A stretch of 64,000 nucleotides of DNA from Echiichthys vipera. Taxonomy: Eukaryota; Chordata; Actinopteri; Perciformes; Trachinidae. Within the stretch, counting starts at the first letter, position 1. Every line of letters starts with the position of its first letter. Shown piece by piece: positions 45,194-57,471 of this stretch. Below the pieces are notes generated by a model. The model saw only the letters and a list, made by a program, of their open reading frames with translations, made no database searches and was not told where the DNA came from. The position numbers were made by a program, and so were the translations under genes. The stretch covers positions 730,186 through 794,185 of the forward strand of contig OY829654.1 in assembly GCA_963691815.1 (NCBI GenBank), read 5' to 3'.

Positions 45194-45790
45194 GGCTGCA
45201 CTCCCACTGTGCCTCCGTGCCGTGCCCCAGCACGTGTCACGGCTAAAGTCTGGTTCCTTTGACCAGTGTGAGTGCAACCGTACCGCGTCTAGGAGCGGCT
45301 CGCTTGCCGTCCACGGCCCGTTTGGGAGAGGTGGGCTTTAGTAAAGCACGTTTGCACGTGTACGAGCACGAGCGTGCGCACGTGTACGAGCACGAGGCCT
45401 ACGGCGGTTCTGAGGTCATTTCCTGTGCGCCTGTTGGGACGTAGAAAAAAGAAGGAGGGACCATGCGCGGACATTTCAAACAATGGCGGTGAAAGGTTCA
45501 CGTTGGTGTGATGCGGAGGTGGAGTGTTTACTGCAGATTTGGTCGATGAAAAGATTCAAAAACAGTCGACAAGACGCACAAAAACTCCGAGGTCTACGGA
45601 AAGATCTGGAAACAAAGCCACGCATCGCCATGACGTCATCAATGCGTGTGACGTGTTACGGCGTGATGACGTATAGGCAGCAAGAAGCATTCTCCGAGGC
45701 CCAGGTAGTGTGAGTACAAACGGGCCTGGAGGGGGGGACAAGGACCCTAAAGCACGGGGCACGGGACGGAGGCACAGTGGGAGGGTGCCC
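45194..45790 (+). mobile_element. PIF/Harbinger-like MITE, copy 6
   Basis: A full-length copy (597 bp), left flank TAA (45191-45193), right flank TGA (45791-45793), one base off a perfect duplication. The Myb/SANT-like frame is intact on the plus strand at 45483-45713. Confidence 0.75.
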
Positions 45791-46069
45791 TGAGTCTCAA
45801 CAGTCTGTGATGGGGAGAGGGGGGGTCGTCCCGGTACGGTGCGGTCAATGAGACGTTCAGTGAGCATCTGGCCCTACTCTCATGCGCAGAACGCTAAAAC
45901 TGGTAAATGGGCGCCGCCAAAAGAGCCAATGGGAAAAGTCTGAAAGGTCGAGGAAGCACACAACACGAGAGCACGTGCTGCTGCTGCACGGTGTAACGTG
46001 CTGGAGCGCCGCTGTTCTGAGACCTGTCCGCTGACCATCTCTACCTCCTATCAGCGTTCACTTCAGACT

Positions 46070-46440
46070 GTGAGATAAAGCAAAATTAGGATTGAATCCA
46101 AACATAAATAAGAGCCATTCAAGCTGTCAGGCGTCGATGTAATCAGACGCCGTTCTGACTGTACATCATTGAGCTGTACTGTCTGACAGGGCGCGGAGCA
46201 ACGCGGGCTCCCAGTGTTAATTGGAGCCTTATTAAATGCCCATCATGCACCGTGCCCGTGACACATTTCTTTGGGTAGCTGCCGCGGCTCTCCCTCGGTT
46301 TGAAGGTGCCGTACACCTCCGCTGCTCTCTAGACAGTGAACTTCAAACCGGTGTCGGAGCGGGTGCGCCTCGCAGCTCATTAAGGGGCTGCAGCGAGACG
46401 GCTCTGAAGCTCATCCCGGCTCATTTGTGACAGCGTTTGA
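46070..46440. promoter_or_regulatory. Repeat-free intronic block, candidate conserved element
   Basis: A unique stretch with TGTTAATTGGAGCC, TTATTAAATG and paired CTGACAG/CTGTCAG cores (homeodomain and TALE-like). No splice-flanked coding frame. Candidate enhancer only. Confidence 0.22.
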
Positions 46441-47291
46441 CGACAGGAGGCCGTGACTGACTTTTTAGGCAGGCAATTGTGGAAGTGCTTGGCGTGGTGC
46501 GGCGCGGGGAGGAGGGGGATGAGAGGGAGAGCGGGGCGGAGAGCACACTGCCAGTTCAGTAGTGGAGATATCAGCCTGGCATCAAACACGGCGGCACATC
46601 AAAAGAAGACGCATGCCTCCTCCCTGCGTCTCGCACTTTATCTCCCTACCCCTTTCTCTTCCCTCTGTTACCAAGGAGAGGGGCTGATGTCGCCCACTCC
46701 TGCTCCAGGAGGGGCTGACGCAAAAAGCTCCCCCGTCTCCCCTCTCTCCCACTCGTGACGGGCTTGGCACAGGAAGAAAGAGGAGCGAGAGCCGTGCGAG
46801 GGGGGAGACGGGTAAACCCTCCGTGTTAGAGATTTACATTGTGACATTAAGAGCCAGATTTGCTGGGGGGCCTTGCCAGCACGCTGAGGGGGTGGGGGTG
46901 GGGGGCTTTAGTCTCCTGTGCCAGCTCCTTGTCTTATAAAATGGCCGTCTCAGCCGGTGCCCAGAGAAGCCCACGCTCTGCTCTCTGCAGCCTCGTGAAC
47001 ACGGGGGCTCGGACCACAGCGCTGCTCTGCTCTGTCGTGTGAACCTGAGGCTCCTCCCACTGATTCATCGCATCGTTTATTATTTCTTACCTTCATTTCT
47101 TTCTTTTCCGGTAATCACATCGATCACTGTTGGAGCCTGGTCGTTAGAGCTCGATGCATATCAAGCGTCAGGGCCGGGCAAAGATATTTTATTATCTTTA
47201 GCATCGTGAGGGAATCATATACGGGGGTACACACGTTACATACGTTCTCTAAATTGACACAACAAGCAGATTAACTCAAACTTCTAAGAGC

Positions 47292-47656
47292 ATTTCATCT
47301 TCAGCCTATTATCCGGGGTCACAGGGGTTTAGCTTTAGCAGGGACCCCAAACTTCCCTTTCCCGGGCCACATTAACCAGCTCTAACTGGGGGATCCTGAG
47401 GCGTTCCCAGGCCAGTGTGGAGATCTAATCTCTCCACCTGGTCCTGGGTCTTCCCCGAGGCCTCCTCCCAGCTGGACGTGCCTGGAACACCTCCCTAGGG
47501 AGGCGCCCAGGGTTCATCCTTACCAGATGATCCTGAACCACCTCAACTGGCTCCTTTCAACACAAAGGAGCAGCGGCTCTACTCCGAGTTCCTCACGGAT
47601 GCTGAACTTCTCCCCCTCTCTCTAAGGGAGACTCCAGACCCCCTCCTGAGGAAACC
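47292..47656 (-). mobile_element. 5'-truncated Rex3/RTE-like LINE 3' end
   Basis: An inverted near-copy of 8479-8853, sharing blocks such as GGGCGCCTCCCTAGGGAGG and GGAGAAGTTCAGCATCCGTG when reverse-complemented. It ends (left side) in CTTCAGCCTATTATCC rather than GATG repeats. Confidence 0.6.
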
Positions 47657-47663
47657 CAGTTCA

Positions 47664-47777
47664 CACGCTTGGACCTGGACCTGGTTCTTTGGGTCCTGAC
47701 CTGGACCTGGTTCTTTGGGTCCTGACCTGGACCTGGTTCTTTGGGTCCTGACCTGGACCTGGTTCTTTGGGTCCTGA
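47664..47777 (+). repeat. 26-bp minisatellite, 4 copies
   Basis: The unit TGGACCTGGTTCTTTGGGTC followed by CTGACC is repeated four times with almost no divergence. Confidence 0.9.
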
Positions 47778-48057
47778 CCCAGCTTTCAGGACCACAGGTG
47801 AGGGTAGGAACCAGGACTGAGGGTAGATCCAGAGCTTTGCCTTCCTCAGCTCTCTTTTCGTCACAACGGTGCGGTAGAGCGACTGCAGCTCCGCCCCCGC
47901 TGCTCCGATTCTCCGGCCAAACTCACGCTCCATCGTCCCCTCACTCGTGAACAAGATCCGAAGATTCACATTAAATCATCAACATGATATAAAAATGTAT
48001 GTCGTATATGTTTTTCTATATAGTTTCTATATAGTTTCTATAGACGGATATACGGGA

Positions 48058-48310
48058 GGGAGGGACAGTGGGAGGGCGCCCTCAGTGTAACAGCACAGGA
48101 CACTCTTCAGGCCGGCTCTCCAGTGACTGATCCATCAGGCACTTGTTCACAGCGTTAGCCACGTGGCTACTGCTAGCAACAACAGTTGGGAGAGGGTGCA
48201 GTGCAGTCCGCATGTGGAAGTGTCCTTGGGCGTGACACTGACCCCCTAAATGCTCCCTGTGCTGCACATGGGTGTGTGCATGTGGCGTGCATGGTTAGAT
48301 TAGATCTCCC
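48058..48310. mobile_element. MITE terminus plus SINE 3' fragment
   Basis: GGGACAGTGGGAGGGCGCCCT (48062-48082) is a solo right terminus of the Harbinger-like family. AAGTGTCCTTGGGCGTGACA...CTCCCTGTGCTGCACATGGG...GGTTAGATTAGA (48218-48305) is the central part of the 31098-type SINE without its head. Confidence 0.55.
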
Positions 48311-48476
48311 TCTTCCTCCGTCCTCCTTTCTTCTGCTGTTAGCGTTCAAGTGTCCACACTTTTATCATCGTTTACGCTAACGTTAGCTCGTGATAGCTTT
48401 CCTAGGCTGCTTTGATGCTCTCCGGTTAGCTGTGATGCTACGATATATGTCTAGGGCTTTTATTGTGAAAGGTCCT

Positions 48477-49181
<705 letters not shown>

Positions 49182-49398
49182 CTTTGTGGTTATTCTCTCC
49201 GTCCATCTGTTCTCTCAGAAACTCAGAAATAGAAAAACAGCCTTTATCTAAACGCAGGTTTTGTTTTGGTGGTTGACCCCCCCCCCCACCTGGTACACGG
49301 GGGGGGGGGGGGAACGCACCTATTGTTTTAACTTCAAAGTGTCTGAAGGAGCAAGAGGCCTCATCTTTGGGCTTCAGTTCCTCATCTCTGCATCATCA

Positions 49399-49501
<103 letters not shown>

Positions 49502-49788
49502 TGGGTAAACAGCCTGTTGCTGGTTGTGGGGTCACGCTCCGTGTACCTGTGATTATGTCTTTGTTAGCGGAGGCGACGCACGCGGGAAACAAAGACGCTC
49601 GAGTTCCTCCGCGGATTCGTCTCCACACACGTTCTTTCTGTCCGTCTCACTTAAATCACGCAGTAAGAGACAAATTCAGTCGTTAAATACGGAGACAATT
49701 GTTTTTCTGTAACAACTATTAAGGTAGAAATCCAGCAGAGTCGCTTACCTAATTTCCCCTCGGGGATAAATAAAGTTATCTATCTATC

Positions 49789-49923
49789 TAACAGCCGGAC
49801 GTGGCTAACAGTGGTTAGCTCGGGGCAGCACGGTGAAGGCATTCAAAGGTCTTTTTTAACCACTAATGCTGCTGAAAATAACAGCAAACCTCTGCAGCAG
49901 CATGAGAAGAGTCCCTACACACA
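49789..49923 (+). repeat. 135-bp dispersed repeat, identical inverted copy at 56560-56694
   Basis: TAACAGCCGGACGTGGCTAA...GGTTAGCTCGGGGCAGCACG...CTAATGCTGCTGAAAATAAC...GAGTCCCTACACACA is found reverse-complemented at 56560-56694 with no difference that I can see. It is preceded by ATAAATAAAGTTATCTATCT, resembling a retrotransposon 3' tail. A diverged piece is near 8190-8235. Confidence 0.8.
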
Positions 49924-49935
49924 ACATAGCAGCAA

Positions 49936-50145
49936 TAGATGCAAAATGACTAAAAATAGACGCGAAATGAGTCAAAATAGATGCAAAAATGACTAAAAAT
50001 AGATGCAAAATGAGTTAAAACAGATGCAAAATGACTAAAAATAGATGCAAAATGAGTGAAAATAGATGCAAAATGACTAAAATTAGATGCGAAATGAGTC
50101 AAAACAGATGCAAAATGAGTCAAAACAGATGCAAAATGAGTCTAA
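49936..50145 (+). repeat. 21/22-bp minisatellite with AP-1-like cores
   Basis: Units of the type ATGCAAAATGAGTCAAAACAG and ATGCAAAATGACTAAAAATAG, about ten copies. It is the same family as the large arrays at 62150-64000. It ends about 145 bp before the last prkcz exon. Confidence 0.92.
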
Positions 50146-50290
50146 AGCTGAGCGAGTGGATTCAAAGCGTGGGGTAACGTTTGGAGACTCTTGGTTCAGA
50201 GCGTGGTCCAGATCTGCGTCGGTGATCTTGTGCTCAGGGTTCGTGATGAACAGCCCCTTTAACCTCCTCCCTCTGTCTCCTTCTCCTCAG

Positions 50291-50378
50291 GGACGTCATC
50301 AAGAGAATAGACCAGTCGGAGTTTGAGGGCTTCGAGTACATCAACCCTCTGCTGCTGTCCGCGGAAGAGTCCGTATGA
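50291..50378 (+). CDS. prkcz: prkcz last exon: hydrophobic motif and stop
   Basis: The acceptor is CTTCTCCTCAG. The exon completes Glu, then encodes DVIKRIDQSEFEGFEYINPL and LLSAEESV, then TGA. FEGFEY is the aPKC hydrophobic motif, in which Glu replaces the phosphorylated Ser/Thr of other AGC kinases. The C-terminus ESV is a potential PDZ-binding tail. The zeta-type IKRIDQ and LLLS...ESV distinguish it from iota (MSAEECV). Confidence 0.98.
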
Positions 50379-50934
50379 AGGGGAGACCGGCTTCCTGCTT
50401 CGCCCACCTACTGTCTGTCCGCGCTGCAGCCTCAGCCAAAGGCCACTCTCCAGCCGACTCCCACAGGCGGGGAGGAGCAAAGGACACCAGGGAGGACTGA
50501 GTCGCCTCCGGACCTTGTCAGCGAGGCAGACTGGAGACGGGGAACGTTTCCTCCCTGGACCGTTGGGGTCGTTTTGTTGGGAACTCTTCTTTTCTTGGCT
50601 TCTCCGAGGAAAACACAGACACTGGACTTCAAGAGCATTCCCTGTCGTTACGTCGTCTTCCCCTTTTCTTTTCCTCCCACGGCTCCGTTCCTCTCCCGTC
50701 CTCGTGTCCGTCCTCATGTCCCTCCTCATGTCCGTCCCCGTGTCCGTCCCCGTGTCCGTCCTCATGTCCGTCCCCGTGTCCGTCCTCGTGTCAAAGCACG
50801 GCCGAGCTGTTTGATTCTGTGCCTGCCGTCATGAACACGCGTCCGCCCGTCTCACATCCATCCCTGGGTAAATATGACAGTTCTGCGGAAGAACTTGAGA
50901 TTTTACGTGCACTTTGTTTTGTTTTTTATCTTGT

Positions 50935-50981
50935 AGGGGGGGGGGGAGGGGGCGGGCGGGTCGGGGGGGGGGGGGGGGGGT
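50935..50981 (+). repeat. G-run cluster in the probable prkcz 3' UTR
   Basis: Five or more runs of at least three G within 47 bp on the sense strand (G10, G5, G3, G3, G17-18), meeting the usual G-quadruplex pattern. Further G runs are at 51131-51160. Confidence 0.85.
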
Positions 50982-51587
50982 CTTACACAAAACAAGAATG
51001 TACAATGACAAAGGACAAACATAAGTTATTATTGTGTATTATAATGTAGGTAGTGAATCCAGAGGTGACGACACGAGTGGCACATTTTCACCGTAACCAC
51101 CAACATTTGCTTTTGTTATGGTTTCATGGGGGAGGGGGGGGGTGATGGTGGGGGGGGGTTACTGGGAGACAACCTTTGATTTAAGAAGTGCCTCAAAGAT
51201 CGTATTAGCTACCGTGTCTCTGATTGCACTCGTCTCTTATTGAACGTTTCTTCGCCCGTCCCGCTTCAGGAGGAAGGTGAAGACCGACTGTAACCATGAC
51301 GACGCTCCCGACAGGGGCGTGTCCAGACCATTCAAATTTAAAGTGGCGTCAATATTTTTGGAGCACAGCAGCCTAACCACAGTCCTGACACATGACTGAG
51401 GCTTTTTATTTTTCCCTGAGTCACAGAATCAGCATTGAACCGATGATTTAGGGTCTAAATCCACAACAGTAGCATCCAAGCTAACGCGGCTAACGCGGCT
51501 AACGCGGCTGCAGCTGGAGGCAGCGAGGGACGAAATGCTAACGTGTAAAGCTACATGTTGCTAAATGACCGTTGAGATATGTCACAG

Positions 51588-51935
51588 GGCGACACGGTGA
51601 TGTGGTGGTTAGCACTGTCGCCTCACAGCGAGAGGGTACCTGGTTTGAATCCCGGCTGGGGCCCTTCTGTGTGGAGTTTGCATGTTGTCCCCGTGTCTGC
51701 GTGGGTTTTCTCCGGGTTCTCCGGTTTCCTCCCACAGTCCAAAGACGTGCACGCGTTCATTGATGACATGACATGAATGTTTGTCTGTCTCTGTTCGTCT
51801 CTATGTGTCCTGCGATAAACTGGCGTCCTGTCCAGGGTGGACCCCGCCTCACGCCCGATGTCAGCTGGGATCGGCTCCAGCCCTCCGCGTCCCTGACAGG
51901 GACAAGCGGTTGAAGATGAATGAATGAATGAACAG
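51588..51935 (+). mobile_element. tRNA-derived SINE, second family, near full length
   Basis: Head GGTTAGCACTGTCGCCTCAC with box B-like GGTTTGAATCCC, body GGAGTTTGCATGTTGTCCCC and CCACAGTCCAAAGACGTGC, distal part AACTGGCGTCCTGTCCAGGG and GCTGGGATCGGCTCCAGCCC, tail (GAAT)n. It is the most complete copy in the window. Confidence 0.8.
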
Positions 51936-54689
51936 TCTGCACCCCTACAGTCGTGTGTTAGCGACGACACCCAGTGATGAGGCGTCTTTAGAAACCGACG
52001 AGTTCAAGTCATCGGTTGAAAAACAAAGCGGTGCATCGGTTTCGGCCTCCGCGGTGTGTTCAGGCTCAGGTCCTTCTGCACCAGCTGCCACCGCGTGACC
52101 ACCTGCAGCCGCTCGAGAGAACGATCACGTGACCGGTCGGTTGTGCCGTCTTGGGCTGAGTGTGTTCCCGTCTGTGGCTTTACACGGTGCAGCTGAAACT
52201 CTCTGTTCCTTTGGTTAAAGAAGTCTTTGTGAAGTCTTTAATGATGTTTAAAGTAACGGTGAATGCTGTAGGTCTTTGCAGATCTCCGTGCACCGGTGAC
52301 GTAGTGAGCAGGTGAAGGGCCGACAGCAGAGACTCAGACTTACGTTGTCTGAAAAGCACAGGACCCGGACTCCAGAGCAGGAAAAGGAACCCTTTCACGT
52401 CACACTCGTACGTTTAAACACACGTGTTCGTCACATGGACACGAACAAAATGCTTCTCTGTTGGTTTTAAAGCCGGTACTTCAAACAGACGTCTGTCGGC
52501 ATTTCGTCACTTTAGATTGAAGTGATTGTTCCGCGTAGTCCTCGTACAGTCAGTTAAGTCACATTTTAAACACTTAAGAGCTTCAACTTGATTTAATAAC
52601 TCAAAAACAATTGGTAGAGTATCGATTACTCGTTATTTCACCTTCCAATAGGTTTCATACTGAATTGTACAACATGACCGTGACCATGCAGAGTGCACAC
52701 GCCAAGGAACACGCCAACACATCTGCGTGTGTGGACAGAACTATGTGCGTCTGTGGCCTCCTCAGTATCAGGTATAGACCTGTAGCGGGGAATATTTGGG
52801 TAAATCATGATAAAAGTCCCAGTCTGCAACATTTGTTTGATTGTATTCACCGAAGCCGACGCTCTGCTCCGACAGAACGACATGAATTCACGTTTTTAGA
52901 AAGAAAAAACGCGTCTCTACGTGCACGTAGAACCTGCTGTTTGTTTTGCGAATACTCCACCGCGCCCGTATCATCCTGTCCACTCAGCACAGGTCACAGT
53001 TCGTGCTCACGCCACAGACCACATGCACATGCCTCAAGCTAGCATACGCTAAATGACGTTAGCAGTTGCTATCTGTGAGTAAGTTAGCCAGGCTACCTCC
53101 AGGTAGCGTTCACTCCATGCTGTTTAGCGATGAGAGAAGACAGGATATGGTGCACGTGCACTGACGAGCACTCGATGGGAGGGAGGGAGAAGCTCGGATG
53201 TTGAGGGGGAGGAGCTTGATGGGAGAGAGGGAGGGGCTCTGTGGGAGAGGCGTGAGAGTTGCAGACTGCAGCTCTAAGTCCTAGTGTGGTCTCGTCCTGC
53301 TCACGATGGGTGACGTTAAATTAAACGTCTTCTTACCGACTGAAATGTATCAAACACTGACGATCGAACACGTCAAATATCAAACGTTAGCATCAAATGC
53401 TTGATCGTCACAAATGTCTCGATGTGAACCAGGAAACCACAAAGGGTTGATATTGAACACGTGCACTCGGAGCTTAAAAGACGGTTTCTACGCCTCAAAC
53501 TGAAGAATCGACAGGAAGTAGTGTTTTGGTGTTGCTGTTGAGTCTTGAGTGTCGTGTTAGCATCAAGTTTGGGCCGTTTGGATGAATGAGGAAGTCTCTG
53601 GGTGTGTTTGTAACCTGCAGCCGATGGTGCAGCAGTTGGCCCGTGTAAAGCCGCCCCGACACGCGCTCCGCCCTCTCTAACACCAGCGGTTCGGGGGCTC
53701 GGCCCGCCTGCACTCTTATAATCCATCAAATCTGAAACGTCTCTTCCCCAGCTGCTGATGACAGGAGTTCATTTGCATACAGTGAAGTTTTAAAACCGTT
53801 TTGAGTTCAGGCAACTTCACACTTTGCCTCCTTTTCACACAGAAAGCAACACGTTTGCAACCAAACAGGAGCGCGATGCCGCTAGAAGGCCGGGATCGAA
53901 CCGAACGCTTCTGTGAAGATCCCCCACAAGCGCGGATTAAAGCCGCAGACGGGAGGAACTCCTCGTGAGCGTCGTGTCGGTCTCTGAGTCTGTGCTCCTC
54001 CCGGGAGAAGAGCTTCCTATTGGCTGAGGTTAAATTGATGCGATCTGACCCGTGCTAATGTGAAAACGGCGTAACAGGATTAATTAGCTGCTCCGGAGTC
54101 AAACGCTCTCATTTAGCTGCAGGGCAGGAAGGGAAGCGACAGAGAGGGGAGATAATGAAACAGCTCCACAGTCACTGATTAGTTCACAACAACACACACA
54201 CACACACACACACACGCAGACACACTGGTGACATGGCAAGAAGCTAGAAACCACCTCAACACTGGAGGACGCTTCCTCCTCGAACCCCCAAACTCCGTCT
54301 CATCTGCTGCAGTTTGATGAACGCCACGTTCTGTCGCTCTGCACACATTGATGCGTACGATGCGTACGCGGTTTGTTTTTGTACCGAGGGACCAACGGAG
54401 GAACCGGGAGTCCTTGACACCACTTCACAGAACAGCGGGAGCCACTCAAACACGTCAGAGCAGGAGAAAGTGTGTGTGAACGTGAACACACACACTCGTC
54501 CAGTGTTTCTGTTCTGGTGGGAAACGCTTCGTTCTGCTTCACTGCATCTTTGTAAATATGTGTAATTATTAAAAATGATACTGGTTTTCCGTGAACCGAG
54601 TCCTGGTTTGTGCAGACGCTACAGTTTCGTGTGTGTGTGTGTGTATGTGCGTGTGCGTGTGTGTGGGATTTAAACGTTAAGTATATGTT

Positions 54690-54812
54690 CGATCACCTGA
54701 GGATTTAATGCATTGGTCATGAACAGGTGATGTCATAGTCTGTGGTACCTATGGTCCGTCCGTGCGTGTGTGTGTGTGTGTGTGTGTGTGCGTGTGTGTG
54801 TGTGTGCGTGTG

Positions 54813-54859
<47 letters not shown>

Positions 54860-55025
54860 GTGTGTGTGTGTGCGTGCGTGAGTGTGTGAGATTTAACGTT
54901 ATGTTTGTTTGATCACCTGAGGATTTAATGCATTGGTCACGAACAGGTGTGTCATAGTCTGTGGTACCTATGGTCCGTCCGTGTGTGTGTGTGTGTGTGC
55001 GCGTGTGCGCGCGTGTGTGTGTGCG
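54690..55025 (+). repeat. Duplicated segment with (GT)n tracts
   Basis: GATCACCTGAGGATTTAATG...GAACAGGTG...TCATAGTCTGTGGTACCTAT occurs at 54690 and 54911, each followed by a (GT)n tract with GC interruptions (54767-54882 and 54980-55024). Confidence 0.9.
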
Positions 55026-55321
55026 TGCTTTCATCTTTTTCTTCATTTACAAAGACTTTTTTTGACTTTCTATAACAAATGATGCCATGACTGACTTAGT
55101 CCGGCTGTCCTGTGACTGACTGAAGCAGTTTTCAACAGGTTTAAATTTGACTTTTTACTTTTTTAACAAACTGTATTTGACTTTTTGTGGCGTTTACTTA
55201 TGGACACACTTGTGGCTCATCTTCTGTGGACCACGGTGTCAACACAGACCACGATGAGCAGAAGGAACTTAATAGTTCTTGTTGTTTTTCCGGGGACTTG
55301 AAATCCTTCAGAACCCTTTTC

Positions 55322-55576
55322 GGGCGCCCTCCCACTGTGCCTCCGTCCCGTGCCCCAGCACGTTCCACGGCTAAAGTCTGGTTCCTTTGACCAGTGTGAG
55401 TGCAACCGTACCACGTCTAGGAGCGTGTGATGTGTGACGTGTTACGGCGTGATGACGTATAGGCAGCAAGAAGCATTCTCCGAGGCCCAGGTAGTGTGAG
55501 TACAAACAGGCCTGGAGGGGGGGACAAGGACCCTAAAGCACGGGACGCGGGACGCACGCACAGTGGGAGGGCGCCC
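55322..55576 (+). mobile_element. PIF/Harbinger-like MITE, copy 7, internally deleted
   Basis: Both ends are present (GGGCGCCCTCCCACTG and CAGTGGGAGGGCGCCC) but only 255 bp remain. The left part jumps at about 55426 to the end of the Myb-like exon (TTACGGCGTGATGACGTATA...GAGGCCCAGGTAGTG). Confidence 0.7.
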
Positions 55577-55707
55577 TGAGTCTGTAATGGGGCAAATACC
55601 TGCAAAATTCCCACCTAAAATAATACAAATGATGTGTGAATGCAGTGAATCACACAAGACACAAACTCTGTCAAAGACTCATTTTAACTTAAATCATTCA
55701 TAGAGAA

Positions 55708-55713
55708 TTTATT
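55708..55713 (-). other. faap20 polyadenylation signal (AATAAA)
   Basis: TTTATT on the plus strand reads AATAAA on the minus strand, about 390 bp after the faap20 stop. It is the first canonical signal found there. Confidence 0.5.
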
Positions 55714-56101
55714 CAGATGATAACAAACGTGTCGAACATACAGAGTTATGGTGAGAGCAGCTTTGTGAGGAGCACGGTGCTGATTTCAGTTCCTCTTGAC
55801 CGGCTCGAACCAAAGGCATCAGGGGATCGAGTGCACGGGCTCAGGTCGAGCCACATTTGGGAGTCCTGTGTGTGTGTAAACGTGTGAAACGCTCCAAACT
55901 GACCCCGTCCATGACAGGAAACTTCCTCCCAGTGTCCATGTTTGTCCTCAGGAGTCCCTCCGTCAGTGTGGCAGCTCAGTGAACCGTGTTCTCCGTGCAC
56001 GCTGCTCTCTGGTATGCGCCCTTCACCCAGTGTGATGCTGGAGTGTGTGTGTGTGTGGGGGGGGGGGGCTTCTCCTGGACAGCAGCCAGCTTCCTGTCGC
56101 C

Positions 56102-56174
56102 TCACCAGGTCATGTCCACGTTCACCTCCGACAGACACTGGGCCAGGTGGCCGTCGCAGTCCATCTGTGTGAAC
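56102..56174 (-). CDS. faap20: faap20 exon 4: second half of UBZ zinc finger and stop
   Basis: The acceptor on the minus strand is CCCCCTGCAG. It completes Gly, then encodes FTQMDCDGHLAQCLSEVNV and DMTW, then TGA. His and Cys of GHLAQC are the last two zinc ligands of the C2HC UBZ finger whose first two are in exon 3. The terminal DMTW corresponds to the DVTW end of human FAAP20, whose final Trp contributes to ubiquitin binding. Confidence 0.95.
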
Positions 56175-56908
56175 CTGCAGGGGGACGAGGAGACAGTGAA
56201 CACACACTCTCACACAAAGGGTAGAAACACTGAATACTTTTGGTGTCAGGGCCCAAAACTCCGCACTGATCACAAGCAGAGAGGTAGTTCAGACTTTGTT
56301 AGTGACTGTTGAGCGGAGAGAAGGGTCTGCAGCGATGCTAGCGCCCCTGAGGCTGTGATAGACCGTCTTCTTTTGAGTAACAACAAAGCAGCAATGGGCT
56401 CCTTCCACTGTAATGGACTTTACTATGAGAGGAGCTGGTACAGGGGCCAGTAGGTAAGTCTTTAAAACACTCTTTAATAAACTCTGGCTTCACTAACTAC
56501 GCTGATGACGCTTTGTTGTGTGTGTGTAGGGACTCTTCTCATGTGTATGTGTGTGTGTGTGTGTGTAGGGACTCTTCTCATGCTGCTGCAGAGGTTTGCT
56601 GTTATTTTCAGCAGCATTAGTGGTTAAAAAAGACCTTTGAATGCCTTCACCGTGCTGCCCCGAGCTAACCACTGTTAGCCACGTCCGGCTGTTAGCATCT
56701 CTCCTGAAGTTCAGTGAATGCAGGATGTTAAATAATAAAGTTACTCGTGGTTATGATCGAGCCGCCCTTTCACACTCTGATCTGTTTGTGCATCTGCGGA
56801 GAACACGTATAAATGCCCCGCAGTCACAGCCGTGTGCAGTGGGACCGGAGATCTCCCACGTTTGTCTGGTTTCATTAACAACAAACCGAAGTGTGTTGCA
56901 TCTCTCAC
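56175..56908 (-). other. faap20 intron 3
   Basis: 734 bp. It carries a G run (56059-56068 lies just outside, in the 3' UTR), GT-rich repeats near 56517-56567, and the 135-bp dispersed repeat 56560-56694, which is inverted relative to its copy at 49789-49923. Confidence 0.8.
56560..56694 (-). repeat. 135-bp dispersed repeat, inverted copy
   Basis: Reverse complement of 49789-49923 with no visible mismatch. It lies inside faap20 intron 3 and is flanked on its left by a partial duplication (GTGTGTAGGGACTCTTCTCA occurs twice, 56524 and 56563). Confidence 0.8.
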
Positions 56909-57378
56909 CCGACAGGGAACTCCAGCAGGCACATGGGGCAGCTCTGCAGCCCTCCCCCTCCCCTGACTCTCCTCTGCACCTCCTCTTCATCCCGTCGCTC
57001 CTCCGCCCGCGGGAGAGACGCTCGGCTGTCAGACGCCTTCACCTGATCAGTGAGGAGCTGCCTGTTCACCGGCCCCGTCTCCTCATCTCCCCCGACACCT
57101 GAGGGTCTGCTTGATGATGCCGGCGCCTCCCAGCGGTGGAGGGACAGCTGTGGTCTCTTAGCGGGGGCTTGGCGGGGTGTGCTCTCGTCATTATGAGTGA
57201 CGAATGACTCTGATGCAGGCTCGGTCTGTACGGAGAGCTCCTGCTGGGAGGAACTGAGCCTGAGAGGGTCTGGACTCCAGGAAGTCCTCGGAGAAGGTGG
57301 AGCAGGTTCAGGGAGGGGAGCCACCTCTTCACTGAGGTCGCACCACCGCGGTTCATCGGACTTCAGTGCAGCAGGTCT
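56909..57378 (-). CDS. faap20: faap20 exon 3: disordered linker and first half of UBZ
   Basis: The minus-strand acceptor is TTCTTTTCAG, the donor GG/GTGAGA. One hundred fifty-six codons plus two bases, from RPAALKSDEPRW to LQSCPMCLLEFPV. The segment is rich in Pro, Ser and Glu and is probably disordered. It ends with CPMC, the first zinc-ligand pair of the UBZ finger, matching RSCPMCQKEF of human FAAP20. It is longer than the human linker and accounts for most of the size difference (276 residues against 180). Confidence 0.93.
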
Positions 57379-57471
57379 CTGAAAAGAACAAAGGCAAGAC
57401 TCAGGGCCAGCAGCCGACAGAAGGCGTATTACACAACCCACGCTAGTATGGATCCAAGAGTGGAGACAAAT

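Larger units (their letters stand above)
50379..56101 (+). other. prkcz 3' UTR and convergent intergenic region
   Basis: The UTR start is GC-rich with 12-bp TGTCCGTCCTCA-type repeats (50696-50795) and a G run (50935-50981). I see no canonical AATAAA or ATTAAA in the first 1.3 kb, so the transcript end is undetermined. Beyond lie a SINE (51588-51935), a mostly unique stretch 51940-54180, CA/GT tracts with a 240-bp duplication (54690-55025), a deleted MITE (55322-55576) and the faap20 3' UTR. Confidence 0.6.
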
